The notes below the pieces were generated by a model that saw nothing but the letters and a program-made list of their open reading frames with translations, made no database searches and had not been told where the DNA came from. The translations under genes were made by a program, and so were the position numbers. From positions 1 to 64,000 of the forward strand of contig NZ_STGF01000005.1 of the NCBI RefSeq assembly GCF_005222705.1: a stretch of DNA of 64,000 bases. The letters run 5' to 3'. The DNA comes from Paenibacillus sp. SY21-1. GTDB lineage: Bacteria > Bacillota > Bacilli > Paenibacillales > Paenibacillaceae. Positions 1 to 8,885 of this stretch are shown one piece after another (within the stretch, counting starts at the first letter, position 1; every line of letters starts with the position of its first letter).

Positions 1-225
1 ATTGGCATGTGATCGTCTAAATCGCCTATTACAAGAACAAGCAGCCTAAATTTCAAAAACTAAATATTCAAATTCGGTTAGTCTGCAATTCTGTAACTAA
101 GCATTATGAAATTGATTCACTTGTAAAATCTATTGATAAATTGGCATTTTACCCTTCGAAACAGTAGAATAAGCCTTAGATACAGGTGAATCGAGAAAAC
201 TAAAGTTCTAAGGGTGTGAAATGAC

Positions 226-873
226 ATGCAAAATTCATCCGATATCCCTTCCGCAGACTATCATCAAGTTACAACCTATCCAAAGGTCAAACTTCAGCAT
301 AATGAACGGTTGAAACGCAACATGATTGAAGCCGCTGCAGCCATTATGCAAGAATCCGGTCCCGAAGCAGTAACCATTCGCAGAGTAGCTGAAAAAATGG
401 AATGTCCCACAAAAATAATTTATAACTTGTTCGGAAGCAAGGAAGGCCTTGCAAAAGAGCTTTTTATGGAAGGCTGCAAGTTGTTGGCGGATGTCTTTCG
501 GGCCGTTCCCGTGCAAACGGACCTCAAACAATATCTTCTGGATCTTGGGCAGGCCTACTGGAATTTCTCGAAGGATCATACAAGTTATTATATGGTCATG
601 TTTGGTGGGGCCTTTAGCGAATTCAAACCGGAAGAAGAAAGCTTGCGGGCTATCGTAACCGCATTGCAGCAAGTAATCAACATTATTACAAAAGCCATTG
701 AGCAGGGGTTTATTACGGAGAAGGACCCATTGCTTGTGGTTAATCTTGTCTGGGCATCGCTGCACGGTGTAATTCACCTGTATTTAGGGGGACATATTCA
801 ACACGAAGCAACAGCAAAAATGCTGTACGACAGATCCGTGTCGAATTTAATTCAAACGTTTTTTGAAGGATAA
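226..873 (+). CDS. TetR/AcrR family transcriptional regulator
   Basis: The 215-residue protein has an N-terminal helix-turn-helix at about residues 30-75 (AVTIRRVAEKMECPTKIIYNLFGSKEGL), the arrangement of TetR DNA-binding domains. The C-terminal half is helical and ends with a WASLHGVIHL segment, which resembles the WHG-type TetR C-terminal domain. It probably binds a small ligand and represses a nearby or unlinked gene. The ATG at 226 follows AAGGGTGTGA. No cognate target is obvious: the next gene downstream is a surface glycanase over 300 bp away, and upstream sequence is truncated by the window edge. Ligand and target cannot be read from the sequence. Confidence 0.85.
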   Translation: MQNSSDIPSADYHQVTTYPKVKLQHNERLKRNMIEAAAAIMQESGPEAVTIRRVAEKMECPTKIIYNLFGSKEGLAKELFMEGCKLLADVFRAVPVQTDLKQYLLDLGQAYWNFSKDHTSYYMVMFGGAFSEFKPEEESLRAIVTALQQVINIITKAIEQGFITEKDPLLVVNLVWASLHGVIHLYLGGHIQHEATAKMLYDRSVSNLIQTFFEG

Positions 874-964
874 GGATTTATAAGTTTGCCCCTTATAATC
901 GCCTTCTATTACAATGCGATACGTTAGCCTTGCAGGCAGAGTGCCGTGCAACCAATAGAAAATC

Positions 965-1051
965 TTATGCGGCCTTGGTCCTGAATTCTACGGGACTGAG
1001 GCCGTTTAATTTTGTTTGTAACCGTTCGTTTTTGTAAAAGACATGCATGAT
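965..1051 (-). pseudogene. IS3-family (IS150 group) transposase C-terminal relic
   Basis: On the minus strand a reading frame closes with LNGLSPVEFRTKAA and a stop at 965-967, preceded by FYKNERLQ. This is the typical C-terminus of IS3/IS150-group transposases (family form: YNxxRxxxxLxxLSPxEYR). The frame loses resemblance upstream of about 1051 and meets a stop at 1079-1081, so only some 28 codons remain. No terminal inverted repeat or target duplication was recognised. It is a degenerate remnant, showing that an insertion sequence once lay between the TetR and glycanase genes. Confidence 0.7.
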
Positions 1052-1109
1052 GAACGAGAAAACTAAGGAAATCAAAGATTAACGTAAGTTTATAAGGTAT
1101 CAATAGAAA

Positions 1110-1123
1110 TGAAAGCGCTCTAA
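1110..1123 (+). promoter_or_regulatory. cre-like catabolite responsive element
   Basis: TGAAAGCGCTCTAA matches the CcpA cre consensus TGWAANCGNTNWCA at every constrained position but one (A instead of C near the 3' end). It lies 74 bp before the inferred start of a secreted glycanase, the kind of gene usually under carbon catabolite control. This is a motif match only. Confidence 0.45.
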
Positions 1124-1196
1124 AATTGAAAAGTATTCAGATAAAGCTACATAAGGGTAAGGTTATCTCATTATTAAGGGAGTGACATCGGAAATT

Positions 1197-4100
1197 ATGA
1201 GAAAAAGATTAAAACGCATCTTGATCGTCATTTTGGCGTTCCTGCTGACAGGCAGCAGCGTCCTGGTGCCAGATGCACAGGTCAGTGCTGCAACGGGAAC
1301 GCCGTCCAATTTGGCAAAAAATCCGGGGTTTGAATGGGATAACGCAGCTTCCGTTGCACCAAGCAATTGGAAGGTGATCCAATCGGGGGGGACAGTTCAA
1401 ACTCAAAACGGCGGTACGGAAGGAGCTTATTCGGCACGCCTTACATCGGTAACTCGGTCAGGAACCTTCGACAATCCTGCAGTCGGCGTGTATCAACGCT
1501 TTACTAATCTGGAACAGGGGACGTATACAGTAACGGCAAGAATACGCAGCAACAATCCGAACCCCTCCAGTGTGTCGATTCAGGAAGCCGCTTTCATGGA
1601 GGCCAGAGATACAGGCGCTCCCGCGATGAGGGCATTTCTGAATCTTTTTGCAGAAAACAACACGGACTGGAATCTGGTTACGCTTCGGAACGTAATCGTC
1701 TATAACGGCGAAGCAACGATCGGCTTCTATTTGAAAGATGCAGCTGCGGGCATGACTCTGGAGGTAGACGATGTCCAGTTTTACCTGGAGCATTCGGATC
1801 AGAACCCGGTGCAGAATTGGGGCTTTGAAACGGGCGATGCCGCTTCGTGGCAGACTAGCGGGAACGTTAGCGTAGTGTCGGGACAGGCTGACTCCGGTAC
1901 GTACGCAGCAAGGCTGGAGGCAGGCTCCAAAATTGCCCAGACGGTAACCGTCAAGCCGAATACAGACTACATGGTGTCGTCAAGAGCCAAGGTGGCGGCT
2001 GGCAGTAATCGACTTATCATCGGTGTCGACGGCATTCAGGAGTCAAGGTCCGCCCCGCTCGCTACGACGAATTACACACTGCTTCCGCTATCGTTCCGGA
2101 CAGGACCGAACGAAACAAGCGCGACCATCTATGTCGAGCAAACCGCTGGAGGCGGCGGATATGGCTATGCGGATAATATCGACCTATTCGAAATGAACAA
2201 CGATATCATCAAAGGCGTGGACGTTTCGTTCTTGCCGATCATTGAGGATTATGGGGGCAAATATAAAGCGAACGGTGTGGAGCAGGACTTCTTCGACATC
2301 ATACGAAATCGTGGCGTGAACGCGATTGCGTCGATGTTTTTCGTGGAGTCGGGCAACTACATTTACGAAGAAAGCGATTGGAATGATTATCAGGCAGGAC
2401 GAAGGTCGGATCTTCCGAAACAAACCTATGACATTACTTATGTCAATGATTTAGCGCATTTGGGAACCGTTAAGGCCCCGCTCCAGATGATGCCAGGGTA
2501 CTTTGGGAAGGAACAGGCGCTGGAGCTGGGGCGGCGAGCTAAAGAGCATCATATGAAATTCGAGCTGTCGCTCCACTACAGCGATCAATGGATGAGCGCA
2601 GGGAAAGCCTGGAAGCCGCTCGCTTGGTTCGGACAAGACCTGCAGCAGCTTCAAACAACGATGTACAACTACACCTATGATCTTATCCAATCGTTAGCGG
2701 ATGCCGGGGCGGCACCTGATTCGGTCAAGCTGGGCAATGAGCAAAATTCAGGAATTGTATGGCCGGAAGGTAAAATATGGTCTAGCGGCCGGGACGGCTT
2801 CGCCAAGCTCGTAAGCGCTTCTTATCAGGCGATGAAGGACGCTTCGCCGACGACTCGCGGCTTCATTCATTTGAATAACGGCTATTTGGTAGACTACACC
2901 AATCAATGGTTCGGTGTGAACGAGAGTCTGGGCATGAAGTGGGATGGCGAGGCCTACTCGCTGTATGGCGGCAGACCGACAGGCGCTATCGTTGATATGC
3001 TCAACAACAACCTGACGAAGTGGAAGGGCAATGACGTTGTTTTCTCGGAAACGGGTTTAATGCATACCCGTGACAATTTTGATCCGATTGGCAACGGTTC
3101 TGGTATGAAGAATGCTTATTATGAAGCATCGGAACGCGGTCAATACAACTGGCTTATCGAATATATGCAAGCGTTCCGCGATGTTCCGAATCCGCACGGA
3201 GCCCAGCTTGGCTTCTTTTACTGGGCAGCGGAGTGGATATCCAAGGGAGACGGCCATGATGAGTGGTACAGTCCATGGCTTCCGGGAGGCAGTACCTCAG
3301 AGTATGGCAACAGCGTAGATTCGCGGACCCTTTTCACTTATGACGGCCATGCGTCCGATGGATTGTACGCCTATTTGTGGAGAGGCAAAGCGATCAGCAA
3401 GCCGCTAGGCGGGAAGGTGTCCCATAATGCCGTGGCACAGTCCTACGAAGTAGCCCCAACTGAAGCTGAACGTATAAGTGTTCCGTCCGGTGCGCTTGAG
3501 CTGCGTGAAGGCGAGAGCGAGCAAATCGTACCTACGATTGAGCCGATGAATCAGTTTGTTTACACCAAGCTGAAATGGGAAACAAGCGACAGCGGCGTGG
3601 CCCAAGTCAACAAGCAGGGGATTGTAACGGCTGCTGGACCAGGTACGGCAACGATTACGGCAACTTTGGGCGAGCTAACGGCCACCCGTGAAGTGGTTGT
3701 AGCAGCAGCGCAGCTTGCCGAATCGGTAACTTTTACGAACCCGAGCCTCACATCGGGCAGCCTGGATGCTATCGTGGGCGATCGTATCCGCATCGCAGTA
3801 CATTTGTCGGAAGCCGATAATCGCAATGTAGTTTTCACATCGTCAGATCCGAGCGTTGCGACATTCCTGGGCGAAGCAGTAGAAACTTCAACGCCAGGCA
3901 AGCTGGTTCAACAGACGAATATTACGCCAAATGTCACGTTATTAGTGAAGAAGGATGGCGTGTCTACGATTACGGTAACTTCCGCCGATGGAAATGCATC
4001 AAGCACCTTCCAATTAAATGCGGAGAAAATTGCAATCGAGGAAATCCAAATTAACGACAATGATTTTGAGCTGGAGAAGGATCGCACCAAGCAATTGGAG

Positions 4101-7100
4101 GCCGTCATTAAACCCGCAAACGCTTCATTCCGGGATGTTGTGTGGGAGAGCAGCGATGACGCCGTCGCAACGGTCAGTGAGACTGGCCTTGTCACAGCAG
4201 TCGGGAACGGTCAAGCGGATATTACGGTCAAAGCGACAGATGGCGGATTAACGGATGCTGTCAAGGTGACGATAGTTGACGTGAAGACGCAGTCGATTAA
4301 GCTGGACCATGAGCTGATCCGATTGCGGGCAGGCGAACAGACGGTTGTCCAAGCGGCTGTAATGCCGACGGATGCCGCTAATCCAGCTATCCAGTGGACC
4401 AGCAGCGATACCAACGTGTTTACAGTTGATAGCGGTGTAATTACTGCAGTTGCCGATGGAGAGGCAACCCTGACAGCAAGAGCGGTTGATGGCGGAGCCG
4501 TAACATCTATTACTGTCGTAATTGCCGACGTCATCCCCGTTGAAAGCATTGCGATCGATCAAAGCACGGTTACGCTGACCGCGGGCATGTCGGCCGCTTT
4601 ATCGGCCATCATTCAACCAGCGTCTGCAGACAATAAGCAGGTCGCTTGGGCTTCCTCCAACGAATCGGTTGCAACCGTTGATCAGAATGGACTCGTCATC
4701 GCCAAGAGCAAAGGACAAGCGAACATTACGGTTACAGCGTTAGATGGAGGGCAGACGGGTACTTCCGTCGTGACGGTGGGCGATGAGCTTCAAAAGCACT
4801 ATGTGAGCGCAGGCTCGAATCGTCATCGGAACGCGAATGCGGCAGCCCTCGCTCTGGATAACAACGCGGCTACGGCATGGTCGCCAGGCGCATATAGAGC
4901 GAATCAATCGGATACATGGTGGATGGACTTAGGGCAGCTAGCCGAAATCCAATCCATCGACATGAGCTTCTGGGCGACGCAGCGATACGTTGTACGAGTG
5001 TCTGAATCGAATACCGGCGATTATGCGCAGGCGAAAAATTTTGCTACTGTAGTAGACAACCGCTCACAATTAAGCGCTGGGCTTGAAGTCTCTCACACTC
5101 TGCCTGCCGGCACAAAAGGAAGATGGATTCAAGTAGAGGTTTTCGAATCTTTTCCACATAACAACTGGCTTTCCATCATTGATTTCAAAGCTCATGGCCG
5201 GTTCCTGCCCCAAGCAACAGCGGTGGCTTTAAACGCAACTGCGGCGACGGTCATCATGGGGGATAGCTACCGGCTTCAAGCTGCGGTTGTACCATATTAT
5301 GCACCGCAAGAGGTGCAGTGGACGACCAGTGATCCTGCTGTGGCAACCGTGGATGCAGAAGGCAAAGTGACGACAAAAATCCACAACGGCGAGCAAGGAG
5401 AAAGCAAAGCGGTTACGATTACAGCCACCGCTTCCAACGGTGTGTCATCCAGCGCAGTGATAGGCGTAAAATCGCCGATTATAGTGGAGGCTATTTCAAT
5501 CTATCGCCATGACAACCAACCGATAACAGGCACTGGCATAGTTGTGGAGCCAGAGACTGCGATTGATCTGGATGTTTCCATTTTCCAGGGTGAAGCCGCT
5601 TATCGCTCGGTAATCTGGGCGTCGGCACAGCCGGAGATCGCCTCTGTAGATCCTGACACGGGCGTGGTTACGGCTCATCAGCCAGGCATAGCGGAAATTT
5701 CCGTCAAGGTCGATTCGTATAGCAACTTGCCTGGCGGATTTGTATTCGAGGATGTCATAAATGTCATCGTTCAGGATAATGGAGAACCACCGACGGTTCT
5801 TGCTCCGACGGGATTGCAAGCAGGAACGGCGACAACGAATTCTGTGGAACTGTCCTGGAATGCGGTGACCGATGCGGATGGCTACAACGTATACCGCGCC
5901 GCTTCGGCAGATGGGGAATATGCGAAATTGAACACAACTGCGTTGACTACCCTATCGTATACCGATAGCGCTCTGACCGCTTCGACGACTTATTTTTATA
6001 AGGTTACGGCGGTAAAAGGTACACTGGAGAGTCTGCCATCAGCGAGCATTTCCGCTGTTACGACCGCTGAAGGCTCTGGACCGACTGAGCTGGGGGGAGA
6101 AGCCACTCTGATCGGCCCGACTGAAGCGCATGTCGGCCGGACGCTCGATCTGACGGTTGGACTAAGCCGTGTGACAGGCAGCTTTACGATGCTAGAGTTG
6201 ATCGTGAACTACGATCCGCAAAAATTCGGTTTTGATACAGAAGAGCACGAAGGCAAAACCCAGCTTGCCGATAACGCACTGACCATGCATGGCGAATCGC
6301 TGCAGGTGCTGGGGACAGCCGTTAAGCCGTCTCAAGGGCAGATCTATATGATTCTCGGCTCAGTCGGCGCTCCTGTAACCGAAGCCGGCAATCTTCTCAC
6401 CCTTCATGGTCGAATTCTGGAAGACGCCGCCGCAGGCAGCTTAAGCGTGTCCCTTTCGGATTTCGAGGTTTCCATTGAATCAGAGAGCGCACTTATTGAT
6501 GTGTCAGACGCTTCGCTGGACATTGCTGTGAAGCTTGCCGACAAGGCAGCGCTCGCGGATAAAATTACTGAAGCGCAGCAGCTGTACAACAGCACAACGG
6601 GAGGGAACTTACCGGGGCAATATCCGGCTTCCGCACGCGGCAGCTTCCTCGCTGCTATTCAAGCGGCGCTTGAGGTTAGCGGTAATGCGGATGCGACGCA
6701 GGTGAATGTGAATACGGCAACGGAGGCACTGGCATCAGCTGCGACTGCTTACCTTGGCTCTGTCAACCAAGGAGCGCCAATCGATAAGGCGGCGCTGCAA
6801 GCGGCCATCGCAGCGGCTCAAGCGAAGCTGGATCGCTCTGCGGCAGGCAGCAAAGTCGGACAATATCCGCAGGCGGCAAAGGATACGCTTCTGACTGCCA
6901 TTCAGGCGGCGAAAGCGGTGAACGGCAGCGGCTCGGCGAGCCAGTCGCAGGTCAATCAAGCGGTAGTGACGCTGAACAGCGCCGTACAGTCGTTTACGGG
7001 GCAGGTAGTCACTCTCGTCGCCGGAACGGGCAAAGTGACGATCAAGGATTTGTCGCTGCTCGCCCAATATTACGGCGCGACGAATGAAGACGCGAACTGG

Positions 7101-7202
7101 AACGAGATCGAGAAAGCGGACCTGACTGATCGTGGCCGTATCGACATCGTAACACTGGCCGCCATCGCCCGGATGATTTTGGACGAGTGGCTTTTGGAAT
7201 AG
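1197..7202 (+). CDS. Multidomain secreted GH53-type endo-galactanase with cohesin-like and dockerin-like domains
   Basis: A 2001-residue exported protein. Numbering from ATG 1197: signal peptide at 1-31; two jelly-roll carbohydrate-binding-like domains (about 38-200 and 203-332); a GH53 catalytic domain (about 337-755) with LHYSDQW, acid/base Glu515 in LGNEQNSG and nucleophile Glu618 in VFSETG. About five Big_2 Ig-like domains follow, then a discoidin (F5/8C) domain (about 1200-1335), two more Big_2-like domains, a fibronectin III domain (about 1530-1625), a cohesin-like domain (about 1635-1775), two FIVAR repeats and a C-terminal dockerin-like domain whose calcium loops are degenerate. The usual GH53 RLRVW motif is replaced. 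GH53 enzymes cut beta-1,4-galactan in pectin arabinogalactan. The longer frame begins with GTG 1182, but that codon overlaps the AAGGGAG ribosome site and the signal peptide fits ATG 1197. Substrate is inferred from family. Confidence 0.85.
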   Translation: MRKRLKRILIVILAFLLTGSSVLVPDAQVSAATGTPSNLAKNPGFEWDNAASVAPSNWKVIQSGGTVQTQNGGTEGAYSARLTSVTRSGTFDNPAVGVYQRFTNLEQGTYTVTARIRSNNPNPSSVSIQEAAFMEARDTGAPAMRAFLNLFAENNTDWNLVTLRNVIVYNGEATIGFYLKDAAAGMTLEVDDVQFYLEHSDQNPVQNWGFETGDAASWQTSGNVSVVSGQADSGTYAARLEAGSKIAQTVTVKPNTDYMVSSRAKVAAGSNRLIIGVDGIQESRSAPLATTNYTLLPLSFRTGPNETSATIYVEQTAGGGGYGYADNIDLFEMNNDIIKGVDVSFLPIIEDYGGKYKANGVEQDFFDIIRNRGVNAIASMFFVESGNYIYEESDWNDYQAGRRSDLPKQTYDITYVNDLAHLGTVKAPLQMMPGYFGKEQALELGRRAKEHHMKFELSLHYSDQWMSAGKAWKPLAWFGQDLQQLQTTMYNYTYDLIQSLADAGAAPDSVKLGNEQNSGIVWPEGKIWSSGRDGFAKLVSASYQAMKDASPTTRGFIHLNNGYLVDYTNQWFGVNESLGMKWDGEAYSLYGGRPTGAIVDMLNNNLTKWKGNDVVFSETGLMHTRDNFDPIGNGSGMKNAYYEASERGQYNWLIEYMQAFRDVPNPHGAQLGFFYWAAEWISKGDGHDEWYSPWLPGGSTSEYGNSVDSRTLFTYDGHASDGLYAYLWRGKAISKPLGGKVSHNAVAQSYEVAPTEAERISVPSGALELREGESEQIVPTIEPMNQFVYTKLKWETSDSGVAQVNKQGIVTAAGPGTATITATLGELTATREVVVAAAQLAESVTFTNPSLTSGSLDAIVGDRIRIAVHLSEADNRNVVFTSSDPSVATFLGEAVETSTPGKLVQQTNITPNVTLLVKKDGVSTITVTSADGNASSTFQLNAEKIAIEEIQINDNDFELEKDRTKQLEAVIKPANASFRDVVWESSDDAVATVSETGLVTAVGNGQADITVKATDGGLTDAVKVTIVDVKTQSIKLDHELIRLRAGEQTVVQAAVMPTDAANPAIQWTSSDTNVFTVDSGVITAVADGEATLTARAVDGGAVTSITVVIADVIPVESIAIDQSTVTLTAGMSAALSAIIQPASADNKQVAWASSNESVATVDQNGLVIAKSKGQANITVTALDGGQTGTSVVTVGDELQKHYVSAGSNRHRNANAAALALDNNAATAWSPGAYRANQSDTWWMDLGQLAEIQSIDMSFWATQRYVVRVSESNTGDYAQAKNFATVVDNRSQLSAGLEVSHTLPAGTKGRWIQVEVFESFPHNNWLSIIDFKAHGRFLPQATAVALNATAATVIMGDSYRLQAAVVPYYAPQEVQWTTSDPAVATVDAEGKVTTKIHNGEQGESKAVTITATASNGVSSSAVIGVKSPIIVEAISIYRHDNQPITGTGIVVEPETAIDLDVSIFQGEAAYRSVIWASAQPEIASVDPDTGVVTAHQPGIAEISVKVDSYSNLPGGFVFEDVINVIVQDNGEPPTVLAPTGLQAGTATTNSVELSWNAVTDADGYNVYRAASADGEYAKLNTTALTTLSYTDSALTASTTYFYKVTAVKGTLESLPSASISAVTTAEGSGPTELGGEATLIGPTEAHVGRTLDLTVGLSRVTGSFTMLELIVNYDPQKFGFDTEEHEGKTQLADNALTMHGESLQVLGTAVKPSQGQIYMILGSVGAPVTEAGNLLTLHGRILEDAAAGSLSVSLSDFEVSIESESALIDVSDASLDIAVKLADKAALADKITEAQQLYNSTTGGNLPGQYPASARGSFLAAIQAALEVSGNADATQVNVNTATEALASAATAYLGSVNQGAPIDKAALQAAIAAAQAKLDRSAAGSKVGQYPQAAKDTLLTAIQAAKAVNGSGSASQSQVNQAVVTLNSAVQSFTGQVVTLVAGTGKVTIKDLSLLAQYYGATNEDANWNEIEKADLTDRGRIDIVTLAAIARMILDEWLLE

Positions 7203-7236
7203 CAGTGTAGGATAGCGTACATCGACAAATGAAAGG

Positions 7237-7281
7237 AACAGGACGGGAGGCAGGCGTGCTAACGCCACCTCCCGTCCTGTT
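7237..7281 (+). terminator. Strong hairpin between galactanase and SLH-cohesin genes
   Basis: A perfect 14-bp inverted repeat (AACAGGACGGGAGG at 7237-7250, complement at 7268-7281) encloses a further GGCGT/ACGCC stem with a four-base loop. Only TTT follows, so it is either a weak terminator or a transcript-stabilising intercistronic structure. It sits 35 bp after the galactanase stop and 23 bp before the ATG of the next gene. Confidence 0.7.
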
Positions 7282-7303
7282 TACGAGAGGAAGAATGGTA
7301 TTT

Positions 7304-8335
7304 ATGAGGAAAATCGGGCTGACGCTTACGGCGTTGCTGCTGTTTATTTTATGGCTATCACCGTCTGCTGCCGTGCGGGCCGCTGAGCCGCAAGCGACGG
7401 AGCTGGGTGGAGCGGATTTGACGCTGACTGTCGCCGAGACGGACGGAATACTGACGGTGAACGTACACGGCAAGCAGTTAAAGGATGTGTACGCTTTCGA
7501 GCTGCTGTTTGAATACGACCCGCTTCGAATGGAGTTGACTGGGGCACGAACGGATGTAAGTGGATTTACGCTGGCTCCAATGCGGGATGGGAAGCAAATC
7601 CTGCTTGCTCATACGAAAACGGGGAGTGTGTCCGGGATAAACGGGGATGCCAAATTGGCTGTACTAACCTTCAAGCGCATTCGTGGCGGAGATGCGGCCG
7701 TTTTGCTAAAGGAGGCGAAGCTTGTTGATTCTTCCCTTGCCATGAAGGAGGCGAAGCAAGCGGACAGCGTCGCGTTTCTGCACAAGCAAGTACGGCCTAA
7801 ATTAACAGACATAGACGGGCACTGGGCGGAGGAGCGAATACGCATGGCGGTGGAGCTCGGTTTTGTGTCTGGCTACGGTGATAGCGCATTCGGGCCAAGC
7901 AGGCCCGTTACACGCGCAGAGTTCGCTGCGATGCTGTCGCGGGCACTGCTGCTGAAGGGGTCAGGTGACACTAGCTTCACCGACAACGGACAAATTCCTC
8001 GTTGGGCCCGTGAAGCTGTTGCCACGGCTGCAGAAGCCGGACTCATCCATGGCTACGACGATGGCACATTCCGGGCGGAACGTCTGATCAACAGGGCGGA
8101 GATGACCGTCATGATCATCCGTGCGCTGGGCGTTCAGCCGGTTGCCGGGGCAGAGCCGGGCTTCGCGGATGTCGCCAACATTCCGAATTGGGCGAAGCCT
8201 TCGGTAAAACTGGCTGTCGACCAAGGTCTGATGCAAGGAAGGGGAGGCAACGTATTTTCGCCACTTGAGCAAGCGACTCGGGCAGAAGCGGTCAGTCTGA
8301 TTCTCAATTTGCTGAGCAAGAAGGCAGGATGGTAA
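7304..8335 (+). CDS. Cohesin-like domain protein with three SLH cell-wall anchoring domains
   Basis: A 343-residue exported protein. Residues 1-25 are a signal peptide (MRKIGLTLTALLLFILW). Residues 30-160 form a cohesin-like beta domain (LTLTVAETDGILTVNVHG, FELLFEYDPLRME). Three SLH repeats follow from about 165 to 340, each with a TRAE-type motif (VTRAEF, INRAEM, ATRAEA) known to bind pyruvylated secondary cell wall polymer. ATG 7304 is chosen because GAGAGGAAG lies about 10 bp upstream and the signal peptide starts there; an upstream in-frame ATG at 7229 precedes the hairpin. Directly after the dockerin-bearing galactanase, it could act as a one-cohesin surface anchor, a miniature of the cellulosome anchoring scaffoldins. 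Binding between the two is inference. Confidence 0.85.
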   Translation: MRKIGLTLTALLLFILWLSPSAAVRAAEPQATELGGADLTLTVAETDGILTVNVHGKQLKDVYAFELLFEYDPLRMELTGARTDVSGFTLAPMRDGKQILLAHTKTGSVSGINGDAKLAVLTFKRIRGGDAAVLLKEAKLVDSSLAMKEAKQADSVAFLHKQVRPKLTDIDGHWAEERIRMAVELGFVSGYGDSAFGPSRPVTRAEFAAMLSRALLLKGSGDTSFTDNGQIPRWAREAVATAAEAGLIHGYDDGTFRAERLINRAEMTVMIIRALGVQPVAGAEPGFADVANIPNWAKPSVKLAVDQGLMQGRGGNVFSPLEQATRAEAVSLILNLLSKKAGW

Positions 8336-8395
8336 GAAGTGGCCAGCACTCATTTTACAACGGTTGTTTCAGGACCCGACTGTATCGGTTGCCAC

Positions 8396-8737
8396 TCAAG
8401 CCCGGCTTGATTGCTGCAGGTAATCGCTGCCCCAATCCCGCAATTGGAGCAGCAGCGGAACGAGACTTTGTCCGGTAGCGGTCAACGAATATTCCACCTT
8501 TGGCGGGACCTCGGCGTATACCATGCGCTGGACGAGTCCAGCCTCCTCCAACTCGCGCAATTGCCGGGTGAGCGTGCGGTGCGTAATCGGGAGCAGCGCT
8601 TTCTGAAGCTCGTTGAATCTTTTGACCTCTTGTGTCGTCAATTGGTATAAAATAAGGATTTTCCACTTGCCTCCAATCAAGTTCACCGTAGCTTCTACGG
8701 GGCATCTTGACTCGGATGGATCGTCTTGTGCGTTCAT
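8396..8737 (-). CDS. HxlR family winged-helix transcriptional regulator
   Basis: A 113-residue protein with the HxlR signature RCPVEATVNLIGGKWKILIL, a winged helix (RFNELQKALLPITHRTLTRQLRELEEAGLV) and a C-terminal dimerisation helix. Cys12 occupies the position of the redox-sensing cysteine used by B. subtilis YodB and HypR-type members. It is divergent from an NAD(P)-binding oxidoreductase at 8886, and a palindrome (8753-8768) sits just upstream of its own start. This suggests autoregulated thiol or electrophile-sensing control of that oxidoreductase. ATG 8737 follows AGGAGG at six bases. Confidence 0.9.
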   Translation of the reverse strand: MNAQDDPSESRCPVEATVNLIGGKWKILILYQLTTQEVKRFNELQKALLPITHRTLTRQLRELEEAGLVQRMVYAEVPPKVEYSLTATGQSLVPLLLQLRDWGSDYLQQSSRA

Positions 8738-8752
8738 GTACGGCCTCCTCAG

Positions 8753-8768
8753 GTATCCATAAGGATAC
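8753..8768. promoter_or_regulatory. Palindromic operator for the HxlR-type regulator
   Basis: GTATCC-ATAA-GGATAC is a perfect 6-bp inverted repeat with a 4-bp spacer in the divergent intergenic region, 16 bp upstream of the HxlR start codon. Its position fits an operator controlling this gene, the facing oxidoreductase gene, or both. Confidence 0.55.
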
Positions 8769-8885
8769 TGCCTATCTAAATTGTGCGTACTTACGCCAAT
8801 TCTCTTTCTTCTTTATTATAGTAAAAACAATGGATGCAAGCATCCGAAGTTTCTAAGCTTACATAATAAAAGGGAGATGACAACG

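Larger units (their letters stand above)
874..1196. other. Intergenic region before the glycanase gene
   Basis: This roughly 320-bp stretch holds the IS3 transposase relic (965-1051) and a cre-like motif (1110-1123). No convincing sigma-A promoter pair and no intact open reading frame were recognised. The sequence from 1050 to 1180 is A+T-rich and probably contains the promoter of the 1197 gene. Confidence 0.5.

Noticed and set aside
1182..1196. GTG 1182 as start of the galactanase gene
   Set aside because: The codon overlaps the AAGGGAG ribosome site and would put five residues before a clean signal peptide. ATG 1197 fits better.
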